53,516 nt of DNA from Paludibacteraceae bacterium (GTDB lineage Bacteria > Bacteroidota > Bacteroidia > Bacteroidales > Paludibacteraceae): contig JAFSTG010000077.1 of assembly GCA_017450605.1 (NCBI GenBank), forward strand, positions 1-53,516, read 5' to 3'. Made by a program: the position numbers and the translations under genes. The notes under the pieces were generated by a model. That model saw only the letters and a program-made list of their open reading frames with translations, was not told where the DNA came from and searched no databases. Each line of letters starts with the position of its first letter. Within the stretch, counting starts at the first letter, position 1. Shown here one piece after another: positions 29,721 through 38,579 of this stretch.

Positions 29721-30434
29721 ATGAAAGTATTATTCGCTATATACGAACTACTGATTGCGTTACCGCTGTTTATTCTGAGTACTATTTTTTGTGCAGTGTT
29801 CACGATGTGTACAATAAAATGGGCAAACAGTGATTTTGTACATAACGTCCAAGTAGCATGGGCAAGAAGTTTCTGCTATTTGTTCTTATGCAAAGTAACA
29901 ATTGACGGAACAGAAAACATACAAGAGGGGCAAAGCTATGTATTCATCTGCAATCATCAGAGCATAGCGGACGTATTTGTTGTTTACGGATGGTTGCCCG
30001 TGAAGTTCAAGTGGATAATGAAGCAAGAGATTATGAAAATACCCTTGGTAGGAACAGCTTGCAAAGCCGCCGGACATATATTTCTCGACAGAAAGAGCAG
30101 GGGTTCGGCAGTGAAAAGTATTAAAGCAGCAGAGAACACACTACATAACGGTATATCCGTTGTAGTTTTCCCTGAAGGTACACGCAGCGAAGACGGACAA
30201 GTAGGACGTTTCAAACGCGGAGCATTCCAGATTGCTTACGACCTTGAGTTGCCGATGATTCCCATATCGCTTAGCGGTTGCAGAGAGATGATGCCCAAGG
30301 GGGCAACTATAGTTAACTTGGGCAAGAAAGTGCACATGCATATTGACAAGCCTATTGAAACCAAAACAATAGAGCAGGAGCAAATCATCGAATTAACACG
30401 GGATATAGTGATTAAGAACATAAAACAAATGTAA
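29721..30434 (+). CDS. plsC: 1-acyl-sn-glycerol-3-phosphate acyltransferase
   Basis: Makes phosphatidic acid from lysophosphatidic acid at the inner membrane, 237 residues. An N-terminal hydrophobic segment (about 5-30) anchors it. Motif I is NHQSIAD (H79, D84) and motif III is FPEGTRS (151-155 region). Lies 2 nt after the PfkB kinase and 34 nt before mreB, coupling lipid synthesis to the elongation genes. Confidence 0.93.
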   Translation: MKVLFAIYELLIALPLFILSTIFCAVFTMCTIKWANSDFVHNVQVAWARSFCYLFLCKVTIDGTENIQEGQSYVFICNHQSIADVFVVYGWLPVKFKWIMKQEIMKIPLVGTACKAAGHIFLDRKSRGSAVKSIKAAENTLHNGISVVVFPEGTRSEDGQVGRFKRGAFQIAYDLELPMIPISLSGCREMMPKGATIVNLGKKVHMHIDKPIETKTIEQEQIIELTRDIVIKNIKQM

Positions 30435-30468
30435 TAAGAAATATAAACAATTAAAATATTTTCACCTT

Positions 30469-31488
30469 ATGGGTTTATTTACATTCAATCAAGAAATAGC
30501 GATTGACTTAGGTACGGCCAACACTATTATTATATGCAACGACGAGGTTGTAGTTGACGAACCATCGGTAGTGGCAATTAGCTATCACACAGGCGAGATG
30601 GTAGCTGTAGGAAGAAAAGCGCAGCAGATGATAGGCAAGGGAGGCTCAATGATTAAAACAGTGAGACCGCTTCGCGAGGGGGTAATTGCCGACTTTCAGG
30701 CATGCGAGATGATGATCAGAGGTATGATTAAGATGATTCCGAGAAAGAATCAGCTCTTTGCTCCTAATATCAAAATGGTAGTTTGCATTCCTTCAGGTTC
30801 GACCGAGGTAGAGATTCGAGCAGTCCGCGACTCGTCGGAGCATGCAGGTGGCCGCGATGTATATATGATTTACGAACCAATGGCAGCAGCCATAGGTATG
30901 GGTATAAACGTAGAGAGTCCTGAAGGTTGCATGATAGTTGACATAGGTGGTGGAACAACAGAAATAGCAGTCATTTCGTTAGGCGGCATTGTTGCAAATA
31001 AATCGATTAAAACAGCCGGAAACGATTTGAACGCCGATATAGTTGACTATATGGGAAGGATGCATAACCTAAGAATTGACGAACCCACCGCCGAGAAGAT
31101 AAAGATTCAGGTGGGATCGGCTCTTACAGAGCTTGATAATCCGCCTGAGGATTTTATTGTTATAGGTCCGAACAGAACCAACTCGATGCCTCTTGAAGTG
31201 CCTGTAAGCTATCAGGAGATAGCACACTGCCTTGAGAAAAGTATTTCAAAAATAGAGAATGCTATTCTTCAGGCACTTGAGTCGACTCCTCCGGAGCTAT
31301 ATGCTGATATTTACAGACGTGGAATATATTTAGCGGGTGGCGGTGCACTGCTTCACGGATTAGCCAAACGACTAACCGACAAGATTACCATTCCATTCCA
31401 CGTTGCAGAAGACCCGCTCCACGCAGTTGCAAGAGGCACCGGTGTGGCCCTGAAGAATATCAATAATTACAACTTCCTGTTGAGATAA
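30469..31488 (+). CDS. mreB: rod shape-determining protein MreB
   Basis: Actin-like ATPase that forms membrane filaments guiding lateral wall synthesis; 339 residues. Phosphate 1 motif IDLGTANT, phosphate 2 IVDIGGGTTEIAVISLGG, and the adenosine motif YLAGGGALLHGLA. The N-terminal GLFTFNQEIA replaces the amphipathic helix seen in other phyla. First of the contiguous mreB-mreC-mreD-mrdA-rodA set. Confidence 0.97.
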   Translation: MGLFTFNQEIAIDLGTANTIIICNDEVVVDEPSVVAISYHTGEMVAVGRKAQQMIGKGGSMIKTVRPLREGVIADFQACEMMIRGMIKMIPRKNQLFAPNIKMVVCIPSGSTEVEIRAVRDSSEHAGGRDVYMIYEPMAAAIGMGINVESPEGCMIVDIGGGTTEIAVISLGGIVANKSIKTAGNDLNADIVDYMGRMHNLRIDEPTAEKIKIQVGSALTELDNPPEDFIVIGPNRTNSMPLEVPVSYQEIAHCLEKSISKIENAILQALESTPPELYADIYRRGIYLAGGGALLHGLAKRLTDKITIPFHVAEDPLHAVARGTGVALKNINNYNFLLR

Positions 31489-31505
31489 TCATTATATGAT
31501 GCATT

Positions 31506-32339
31506 ATGCGTAATTTGCTTCAGTTGCTGAGCAAGTACAGCATTTTACTAATGTTTGTAGCACTTGAAATCGTTTCGCTGATACTTGTTGTTAGAAATAA
31601 CGAATATCAGCGGAATGCATTTTTTACGTCGGCTAATGTAATTGCAGGGTGGAATTATTCGGTATATGCATACTTTGCACAATATTTTAATCTGAGAGAA
31701 GAGAACCGACTTCTTCAGGAAGAAAACATCCAACTGCAAAACCAACTTTTAACAGCAAAAAATGAACTTCAAAGAGTTATAGAAAAAAAGGATTCGGGGT
31801 ATGTTTCAGCAGAATTGAATAAACATTATATCTCAGCAAGGGTAATAAACATAAGTAGCAGCAAAAGACATAATTATCTCACCATCAACCGCGGGGAGAG
31901 AGACAGCTTAAAGAAGGACATGGGAGTTATCAACTGCTATGGCGTGGTAGGAATTATAAACAACACAAGCCGGCAGTTCGCAACAGTAATTCCGATAATA
32001 AATACATCGATGCAACTGAGTTGCAAAATCAAAAATAATGATGCCTGCGGTCCGTTAGTGTGGAACGGCAAAAATTACAGATACGCAAATTTGACGGACA
32101 TTGCAAAACATATAACTGTGAATCAAGGCGACACAATAGTAACAAGTGGCTTCACCCCTACTTTTCCTGAGGGTATAATGGTAGGCGTGGTAGAAGAAGT
32201 AAGTACACCACAAGGTTCATCATATCATAGTATTAAAGTCCGGTTAGCAGCCGATTATAAAAGCTTAGGCTACGTTAGTGTAATTGCCGACAGAAATCTT
32301 GAAGAGCAAAAAAAATTAGAAGGTGAATATATGGATTAA
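31506..32339 (+). CDS. mreC: rod shape-determining protein MreC
   Basis: Periplasmic bitopic scaffold of the elongasome, 277 residues. A transmembrane helix (about 10-27) is followed by a coiled coil (about 60-100, REENRLLQEENIQLQNQLL) and the MreC beta domains with GVVGIINNTSRQFATVIPIINT and GDTIVTSGFTPTFPEGIMVGVV. Its 3' end overlaps mreD by 17 nt. Confidence 0.94.
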   Translation: MRNLLQLLSKYSILLMFVALEIVSLILVVRNNEYQRNAFFTSANVIAGWNYSVYAYFAQYFNLREENRLLQEENIQLQNQLLTAKNELQRVIEKKDSGYVSAELNKHYISARVINISSSKRHNYLTINRGERDSLKKDMGVINCYGVVGIINNTSRQFATVIPIINTSMQLSCKIKNNDACGPLVWNGKNYRYANLTDIAKHITVNQGDTIVTSGFTPTFPEGIMVGVVEEVSTPQGSSYHSIKVRLAADYKSLGYVSVIADRNLEEQKKLEGEYMD

Positions 32340-32820
32340 GAGCATATTGAGATTGATAATTGTAGTGCTGCTACAAGTATTCCTGTTCAACAACCTTCAG
32401 ATGGGTGGTATATGTACTCCAATGGTATATATACTATTTCTAATTGCCCTACCCAAAGAGGTGCAACGATGGCAGGAACTCCTCATAGGAGCAGCTTTAG
32501 GCTTCATCATCGACTGCTTTACCAACACTCTGGGAGTGAACATGTCAGCCTGCATACTGCTTTGCTACTTAAGACCTCTGCTTATAAAAAGCATGACTCA
32601 AGAATATGAACGCCTTAACGGAGAAATCAACTCAGACAGTTTAGGATTCGGAGTATATGCAAAATTAGTTACAATTCTTACATTCGCACACCACACCACA
32701 GCAATACTTCTTGAAAGTTTTACCACTTCACATCTATGGTTAACTCTAATACAAATTGTAATTAGCAGTGCTTTAACTATTTTACTACTTTTAGGATACG
32801 AACTTCTTAGGAAAAGATGA
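32323..32820 (+). CDS. mreD: rod shape-determining protein MreD
   Basis: Integral membrane protein of 165 residues with about five hydrophobic helices. Contains the family pattern LFNNLQMGGICTPMVYILFLIALP and the following GFIIDCFTNTLGVN. The start is a GTG at 32323 inside the end of mreC; no in-frame ATG gives a sensible N-terminus. The stop overlaps the mrdA ATG (ATGA). Confidence 0.9.
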   Translation: MNIWIKSILRLIIVVLLQVFLFNNLQMGGICTPMVYILFLIALPKEVQRWQELLIGAALGFIIDCFTNTLGVNMSACILLCYLRPLLIKSMTQEYERLNGEINSDSLGFGVYAKLVTILTFAHHTTAILLESFTTSHLWLTLIQIVISSALTILLLLGYELLRKR

Positions 32821-34646
32821 TTAACGAAACATACTATAAGAGAAGATATGTTATAACATCCATAATTATTGTGGCTGTTATAATTTTTCTTATAGAACTA
32901 TTTTGGCTTCAGATAATCGACCAAAGCACTAAAGACAAAGCAGATTCAAATGCTTTGCTAAAACAGACTATTTACCCTTCGAGAGGTTTGATATACGATA
33001 GAAACGGAGAATTACTGGTATTTAATCAACCAATATACGATGTAACGCTAATTTGCAACGAGATGGACAAAAACTTCGATACACTTAATTTCTGTGCAAC
33101 ATTGGGTATATCAAGAGCCGACTTCGAAGAGCGAATATCAGAGAACATAAAGAAGCATGGCAAGTATGCCAAATATACCTCGCAACTTTTTGCCACCCAA
33201 CTAAGCAACGAAGATATAGCACCTTTGCAACAAACTTTGTACAAATACCCGGGAGTGTCTATTCGCAAACGAACACTTCGAGACTACACATATAGTTCTG
33301 CAGCTCAGGTGCTTGGCAGCATAGGAGAAGTGTCGCAAAAGACTATTGACAATGATAATTACTACAGTGTTGGCGACTACGCAGGAAGAGACGGAATAGA
33401 ACTGACATACGAAAAATACCTAAGAGGTGAAAAAGGTATAGAAATTCTGCTCCGCGACTCGAAAGGTAGAATCCAAGGAAGCTACAACGACGGAGAAGAC
33501 GACATAGCTCCAGTATCCGGAGGCAATTTACAACTCACATTAGATATTCAGTTGCAAATTTTAGCAGAGTATCTGTTGCATGGGAAAATAGGAAGTGTTG
33601 TAGCTATTGAACCAAGAACCGGAGAGATTTTAGCATTAGCTTCAAGTCCGACTTGGAATCCCAAACTGCTTGTAGGGAAGACACGGAGCAAGCACTATAA
33701 CGAGCTAATGAATGACCCCACCAAGCCACTACTGAACAGGTCAACGCAAGCCATGTATCCTCCAGGTTCGACATTTAAAACAGCACAAGCTGTTGTTTGC
33801 TTGGAAAACAACACACTTAGTGTCAATACATTTTACCCATGCAACGGGAGAGCGTCGGTTCCGATTGCGTGCACACACTCGCATGGCTCGCCTGTAAATC
33901 TGCTGTCAGCCATAGAGCAGAGTTGCAACCCATATTTTTGGTATGCCTACCGCGATTTCTTAGAAAAAAACGATTATGGCAGCAATAACGAAAATTTCAG
34001 GAAGCAATACCAACTATGGAGAGATATGATTATGAGTATGGGACTCGGCAAAACATTTTCCGACTCTGACGTACCCACACAAAAGGGAGGCTCAATTCCG
34101 TCAATACAATTCTACGATAAAATATATAAAGGGAAGAATAATTGGAAAGCTAAAACAATACGCTCTAACTCAATAGGTCAGGGCGAAGTGCTTGTTACAC
34201 CGTTGCAATTATGCAACATGGCTGCTACAATAGCCAACGAAGGATATTATATTACCCCTCACCTCAACAAAGCCGACTCAATGCTCGAACACCGTCATAA
34301 CACAGGTTTCCAACAGAAGCATTTTAAGATTGTGAAAGAAGGGATGGAGCGAGTAATGGAGTATGGAACAGGGCGATACTATAAATTAGACAGCATCAGA
34401 GTAGGAGGCAAGACAGGTACTGCACAAGTACAGGGCAAGCAAGACCATGCGTTGTTTATAGGAATAGCACCTTTAGATGAGCCTCAAATTGCAGTGGCGG
34501 TAGTAGTGGAAAACGCCGGTTTCGGTGCGACTTGGGCCGCACCAATAGGCTCACTTATCATAGAACAATATCTTACAGATACTGTCAGAAGAACATATCT
34601 CAAGGAACGAATGCATAACTCGATACTAAATCCTAACGTTAAGTAA
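32817..34646 (+). CDS. mrdA: penicillin-binding protein 2
   Basis: Elongation-specific peptidoglycan transpeptidase (class B PBP), 609 residues. One N-terminal transmembrane helix (about 13-32), a pedestal domain (TIYPSRGLIYDRNGELLVFNQ), and the transpeptidase motifs STFK (S318, K321), SCN (S369-N371) and KTGT (532-535). All catalytic motifs are intact. Translationally coupled to mreD and followed by its glycosyltransferase partner rodA after 12 nt. Confidence 0.96.
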   Translation: MINETYYKRRYVITSIIIVAVIIFLIELFWLQIIDQSTKDKADSNALLKQTIYPSRGLIYDRNGELLVFNQPIYDVTLICNEMDKNFDTLNFCATLGISRADFEERISENIKKHGKYAKYTSQLFATQLSNEDIAPLQQTLYKYPGVSIRKRTLRDYTYSSAAQVLGSIGEVSQKTIDNDNYYSVGDYAGRDGIELTYEKYLRGEKGIEILLRDSKGRIQGSYNDGEDDIAPVSGGNLQLTLDIQLQILAEYLLHGKIGSVVAIEPRTGEILALASSPTWNPKLLVGKTRSKHYNELMNDPTKPLLNRSTQAMYPPGSTFKTAQAVVCLENNTLSVNTFYPCNGRASVPIACTHSHGSPVNLLSAIEQSCNPYFWYAYRDFLEKNDYGSNNENFRKQYQLWRDMIMSMGLGKTFSDSDVPTQKGGSIPSIQFYDKIYKGKNNWKAKTIRSNSIGQGEVLVTPLQLCNMAATIANEGYYITPHLNKADSMLEHRHNTGFQQKHFKIVKEGMERVMEYGTGRYYKLDSIRVGGKTGTAQVQGKQDHALFIGIAPLDEPQIAVAVVVENAGFGATWAAPIGSLIIEQYLTDTVRRTYLKERMHNSILNPNVK

Positions 34647-34658
34647 TAGTCAGTTCAG

Positions 34659-36122
34659 ATGGCAAATAGAGGCAACATATTAAGTTCAATCGACTGGTTA
34701 ACAATCGCATTATATCTTATAATGATATTTTTCGGTTGGGTAAATATCTATGGTGCCACATACAATTTCGAACAAACATCGATGGTGAATCTCTCGAATC
34801 CGGCCGGCAAGCAGTTCATGTGGATTGGTGTCTCTTTGGTTATTGCTATTACCATACTGATTATAGATTACAAAACATACGATTTCTTCGCATACGCAAT
34901 ATATATCTTTTGGATTTTAGTATTAATAGCCACACCTATAATAGCAGCTAAAACACACGGCGACATTAAGGGTTCTCTATCGTGGATTAAAATAAGGACA
35001 ATAAGTTTTCAGCCAGCAGAATGGGCAAAATTCATTACAGCCTTGTGTCTTGCAAAATGGATGAGCAGATACGACTTTAAAATAACAGACTGGAGAAGCA
35101 TGGTTGTGCCTTTGGGAATAATCTGCATCCCAATGTTTATCATAATGGTGCTTCAAAAAGAAACCGGCACAGCGCTTGTATTTGCAGCATTTTTCCTCGT
35201 ACTATATAGAGAAGGAATGAGCGGATACATCATTGCAGGAGTTATAGCATTTGCCCTTCTATTTATTATCTCTATAAAATACATGCCAGCAGCCCTACCA
35301 TTAGGCTCGGGTAATTGGGGAATAATATTATCTTGTACCGGATTATATATAGTAATACTGACATTGATATTGTTTAAAGAATATCTAAAGTTACAAACCA
35401 TAATAATCGCATCAGTAATAGCAGCCACATACGCAATAAGCACGCTTCTATCAATATGGATAAAAGTAAATTTCACAATAGTATCAGCCTGTTTGATAGG
35501 TGGTTGCATTATATTCTTAATCATAGAAGCTATATATCTGAGAAGAAAGAGTCTGATTATACTTTCGCTATTTACCATACTTACTGCAGCATCATGCTTT
35601 TCGAGCAGCAAAATATTCAGTCATCTGCCTGACCACCAGAGAAAACGCGTGGAGGTAACACTTAAGATGCGCCAAGACCCGAGCGGTGTTGAATATAACA
35701 CAATACAGGCAAAAATAGCAATAGGGTCGGGAGGCTTTACCGGTAAAGGTTACCTGCATGGAACGCAGACAACACTAAATTTCGTACCTGAGCAACACAC
35801 CGATTTCATCTTCTGTACTGTAGGCGAAGAATTCGGGTTTATTGGGACATTTGGCGTTTTGATAGTTTACTTAATTTTCATACTACGACTCATACAACTT
35901 TCAGAGCGACAAAAAGACATGTTCAGTCAGATTTACGGGTACAGCGTAACATGCATATTTATAATACATTTAATCATCAACATAGGAATGGTTCTCGGCC
36001 TGCTGCCGGTAATAGGAATACCACTACCTTTCTATAGTTACGGCGGAAGCTCACTAATGGGATTTACAATTCTGCTATTTATATTTATTAAATTAGATTC
36101 ATCGAGAGTCGAAAAGTTATAA
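34659..36122 (+). CDS. rodA: RodA peptidoglycan glycosyltransferase (SEDS)
   Basis: SEDS-family polymerase with about ten to twelve transmembrane helices, 487 residues, larger than the about 370 of E. coli RodA owing to an expanded middle region (about 190-330). Signatures include WIKIRTISFQPAEWAK, the extracellular loop DPSGVEYNTIQAKIAIGSGGFTGKG, FVPEQHTDFIFCTVGEEFG and LPFYSYGGSSL near the C-terminus. Acts with PBP2 in the elongasome. Confidence 0.95.
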   Translation: MANRGNILSSIDWLTIALYLIMIFFGWVNIYGATYNFEQTSMVNLSNPAGKQFMWIGVSLVIAITILIIDYKTYDFFAYAIYIFWILVLIATPIIAAKTHGDIKGSLSWIKIRTISFQPAEWAKFITALCLAKWMSRYDFKITDWRSMVVPLGIICIPMFIIMVLQKETGTALVFAAFFLVLYREGMSGYIIAGVIAFALLFIISIKYMPAALPLGSGNWGIILSCTGLYIVILTLILFKEYLKLQTIIIASVIAATYAISTLLSIWIKVNFTIVSACLIGGCIIFLIIEAIYLRRKSLIILSLFTILTAASCFSSSKIFSHLPDHQRKRVEVTLKMRQDPSGVEYNTIQAKIAIGSGGFTGKGYLHGTQTTLNFVPEQHTDFIFCTVGEEFGFIGTFGVLIVYLIFILRLIQLSERQKDMFSQIYGYSVTCIFIIHLIINIGMVLGLLPVIGIPLPFYSYGGSSLMGFTILLFIFIKLDSSRVEKL

Positions 36123-36140
36123 CACGATATAATCAACAAG

Positions 36141-38018
36141 ATGCTTGACAAAAATTTCGAATATGATATTATAGTTGTAGGAGCAGGGCATGCCGGATGC
36201 GAGGCTGCTCTTGCATCTGCCCAGATGGGTTGCAAGACGTTGCTGCTTACTATGGATATTAACCGCATAGCGCAGATGAGTTGCAATCCAGCTATAGGAG
36301 GGATAGCCAAGGGGCAGATTGTAAGAGAGATAGATGCACTAAACGGAGGGATGGGCAGGATTACCGATTCCACATCAATACAGTTTAGAATGCTCAACAA
36401 ATCGAAGGGTCCGGCAATGTGGAGTCCGCGCAGCCAAAGCGACAGAAAAAAATACATAGAGCAGTGGGTGAAAGAATTAGCTGCAACACCTAATCTGCAT
36501 ATTTGGCAGGACACAGCCACGGAACTAATCATTAAAGACAAGAAAGTAAACGGGATAAAGACAAACATAGGAGTCGTATTTCATTCTAAGTGCATAATAT
36601 TGACATGCGGCACCTTCTTAAACGGACTGATGCACTTTGGGCAAGCCCAAATAGCCGGCGGAAGAATATCCGAGCCGGCGTCGACCGGAATAACCGAGCA
36701 ACTCAAAAGCAAAGGATTCATAACCGGAAGGATGAAAACAGGTACTCCTTGCCGAATCGACAAACGCTCTATAGACTTCAGCGAGTTGGAAGAGCAGAAA
36801 GGCGATGGCGACTGGCACAAATTCTCGTTTCTGAGCACCACTCAGAACTTAAAGCAAATGAGTTGCTGGATTACACAGACCAATAAAACAACGCACGAAA
36901 TATTAAGAAACGACCTTTCAAAAAGTCCGCTCTACAATGGTCAGATAACAAGTATAGGTCCGAGATATTGCCCGAGTATTGAGACAAAAATAGTTACCTT
37001 TGCAGACAAAGACTCGCACTTGCTGTTTTTAGAGCCGGAGGGGGTAGATTCGAATGAATATTATCTGAATGGATTTAGTTCGTCGCTCCCATTCGACACG
37101 CAAATTAAGGCTATTCACACAATAAAAGGTTTGAAGAATGCTGTTCTTTACCGTCCGGGATATGCTATTGAATACGATTATTTCGACCCTCAGCAGTTGC
37201 ATCACACTTTAGAGACCAAGATAATAGACAACCTCTTTTTTGCCGGACAGATAAATGGTACTACCGGCTATGAAGAAGCAGCGGGGCAAGGACTGATAGC
37301 AGGTATTAATGCGGCATTGAGGGTGCGGGAGGAAGAGCCTTTTATTCTCAGAAGAGATGAAGCATACATTGGGGTGCTAATAGACGACCTTATCAACAAA
37401 GGGGTTGACGAGCCATACAGAATGTTCACCTCGCGCGCAGAGCATCGCATTCTTCTGCGCCAGGATAATGCCGACGAGAGATTAACTCCCAAAGCGATCA
37501 ACATCGGATTAGCAAGTAAAGAAAGAACGGAAACATTCAAAAACAAATCAACCGAAAAGAAAGAATTGCTCGAGGCAATTAAGCAAATATATTTTACTCC
37601 AAAGGAATCAGACAGTTTCTTGGCATCAAAGGGATATCAAAGCTCCAAGCACAAACTGAGTGCTGCCGAACTTATAAGCAGGCCTGACATTGGCATACAA
37701 GATGTAATAGAGTTATCGCCCGAAATGAAGACTCTCTACGAGAGACTAACCATGAAAGACGAGGTTGCCGAAGCTGCAGAAATAGAGATTAAATACGAAG
37801 GATATATAAAGCGAGAGTGCATTTCAGCCGAAAAGCTCAGGCGGCTCGAGCACATACTCATACCCGACAATTTCGACTACGAAAGTTTGCAGTCGCTGTC
37901 AACCGAAGCCAGGCAGAAGCTCACAAGGGTGAGACCTAAAAGTATTGGCCAGGCTTCGAGGATTTCAGGAGTAAGTCCGAACGACATTTCGGTGTTGCTG
38001 ATTTTAATGGGAAGGTAA
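36141..38018 (+). CDS. mnmG: tRNA uridine-5-carboxymethylaminomethyl modification enzyme MnmG
   Basis: FAD-dependent enzyme that, with MnmE, installs cmnm5U34 on tRNA; 625 residues. The FAD-binding VVGAGHAGCEAALASAQMG is at about 12-30, followed by MSCNPAIGGIAKG, GTFLNGL, FAGQINGTTGYEEAAGQGL and PYRMFTSRAEHRILLRQDNAD. Complete. One nt after its stop codon lies a parS-like palindrome. Confidence 0.97.
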   Translation: MLDKNFEYDIIVVGAGHAGCEAALASAQMGCKTLLLTMDINRIAQMSCNPAIGGIAKGQIVREIDALNGGMGRITDSTSIQFRMLNKSKGPAMWSPRSQSDRKKYIEQWVKELAATPNLHIWQDTATELIIKDKKVNGIKTNIGVVFHSKCIILTCGTFLNGLMHFGQAQIAGGRISEPASTGITEQLKSKGFITGRMKTGTPCRIDKRSIDFSELEEQKGDGDWHKFSFLSTTQNLKQMSCWITQTNKTTHEILRNDLSKSPLYNGQITSIGPRYCPSIETKIVTFADKDSHLLFLEPEGVDSNEYYLNGFSSSLPFDTQIKAIHTIKGLKNAVLYRPGYAIEYDYFDPQQLHHTLETKIIDNLFFAGQINGTTGYEEAAGQGLIAGINAALRVREEEPFILRRDEAYIGVLIDDLINKGVDEPYRMFTSRAEHRILLRQDNADERLTPKAINIGLASKERTETFKNKSTEKKELLEAIKQIYFTPKESDSFLASKGYQSSKHKLSAAELISRPDIGIQDVIELSPEMKTLYERLTMKDEVAEAAEIEIKYEGYIKRECISAEKLRRLEHILIPDNFDYESLQSLSTEARQKLTRVRPKSIGQASRISGVSPNDISVLLILMGR

Positions 38019-38019
38019 A

Positions 38020-38035
38020 TGTTCCACGTGGAACA
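38020..38035. promoter_or_regulatory. parS-like ParB binding site
   Basis: TGTTCCACGTGGAACA is a perfect 16-bp palindrome. It is identical to the form of parS described for some bacteria (e.g. Pseudomonas) and differs in one position from the B. subtilis consensus TGTTNCACGTGAAACA. It starts 1 nt after the mnmG stop and 19 nt before the apt ATG, outside coding sequence. ParB would load here and spread as a CTP clamp to organise the origin region. It is the only such site I noticed in the window. Confidence 0.8.
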
Positions 38036-38054
38036 ATAGAAAAATTAAAGAAAT

Positions 38055-38579
38055 ATGAAAAAGGAAGAATTAAAAAGCACTATCAGAAATGTGCCCGATT
38101 TCCCAATCAAGGGGATTCAATTTAAAGATCTGACAACAATGTTTATGAATGCGAGCGCTCTAAAAGCAGCAGTTGATGATTTGTATGAAGAATACAAAGA
38201 TAAAGGAATTACAAAGGTTGTAGGATTAGAGTCAAGGGGATTTATTATAGGACCAGCGCTTGCCATCAGACTAAATGCCGGATTCATACCAATAAGGAAA
38301 CCGGGAAAACTTCCGTACGATACAATAAAAATAGAGTACAAAAAAGAATATGGCACAGACACAATAGAAATACACACCGACTCAATTGAAGAAAAGGATG
38401 TGGTTCTAATTCACGACGACTTGCTCGCAACCGGTGGAACAGCAGAAGCAGCAATAAAATTAGTTGAGAAGATGAAACCACAAAAAATATACGCTTGCTT
38501 TATTGTAGAGTTAGACAATCTGAAAGGCAGAGAACGGATAAAGTGCCCGACATACAGCACACTTCATTATAATGAGTAA
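38055..38579 (+). CDS. apt: adenine phosphoribosyltransferase
   Basis: Salvages adenine to AMP using PRPP, 174 residues. The N-terminal IRNVPDFPIKGIQFKDLT and VVGLESRGFIIGPALA are Apt signatures; the PRPP-binding motif is VVLIHDDLLATGGTA. Overlaps uvrC by 8 nt. The mnmG-apt-uvrC order is familiar in Bacteroidales. Confidence 0.96.
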   Translation: MKKEELKSTIRNVPDFPIKGIQFKDLTTMFMNASALKAAVDDLYEEYKDKGITKVVGLESRGFIIGPALAIRLNAGFIPIRKPGKLPYDTIKIEYKKEYGTDTIEIHTDSIEEKDVVLIHDDLLATGGTAEAAIKLVEKMKPQKIYACFIVELDNLKGRERIKCPTYSTLHYNE

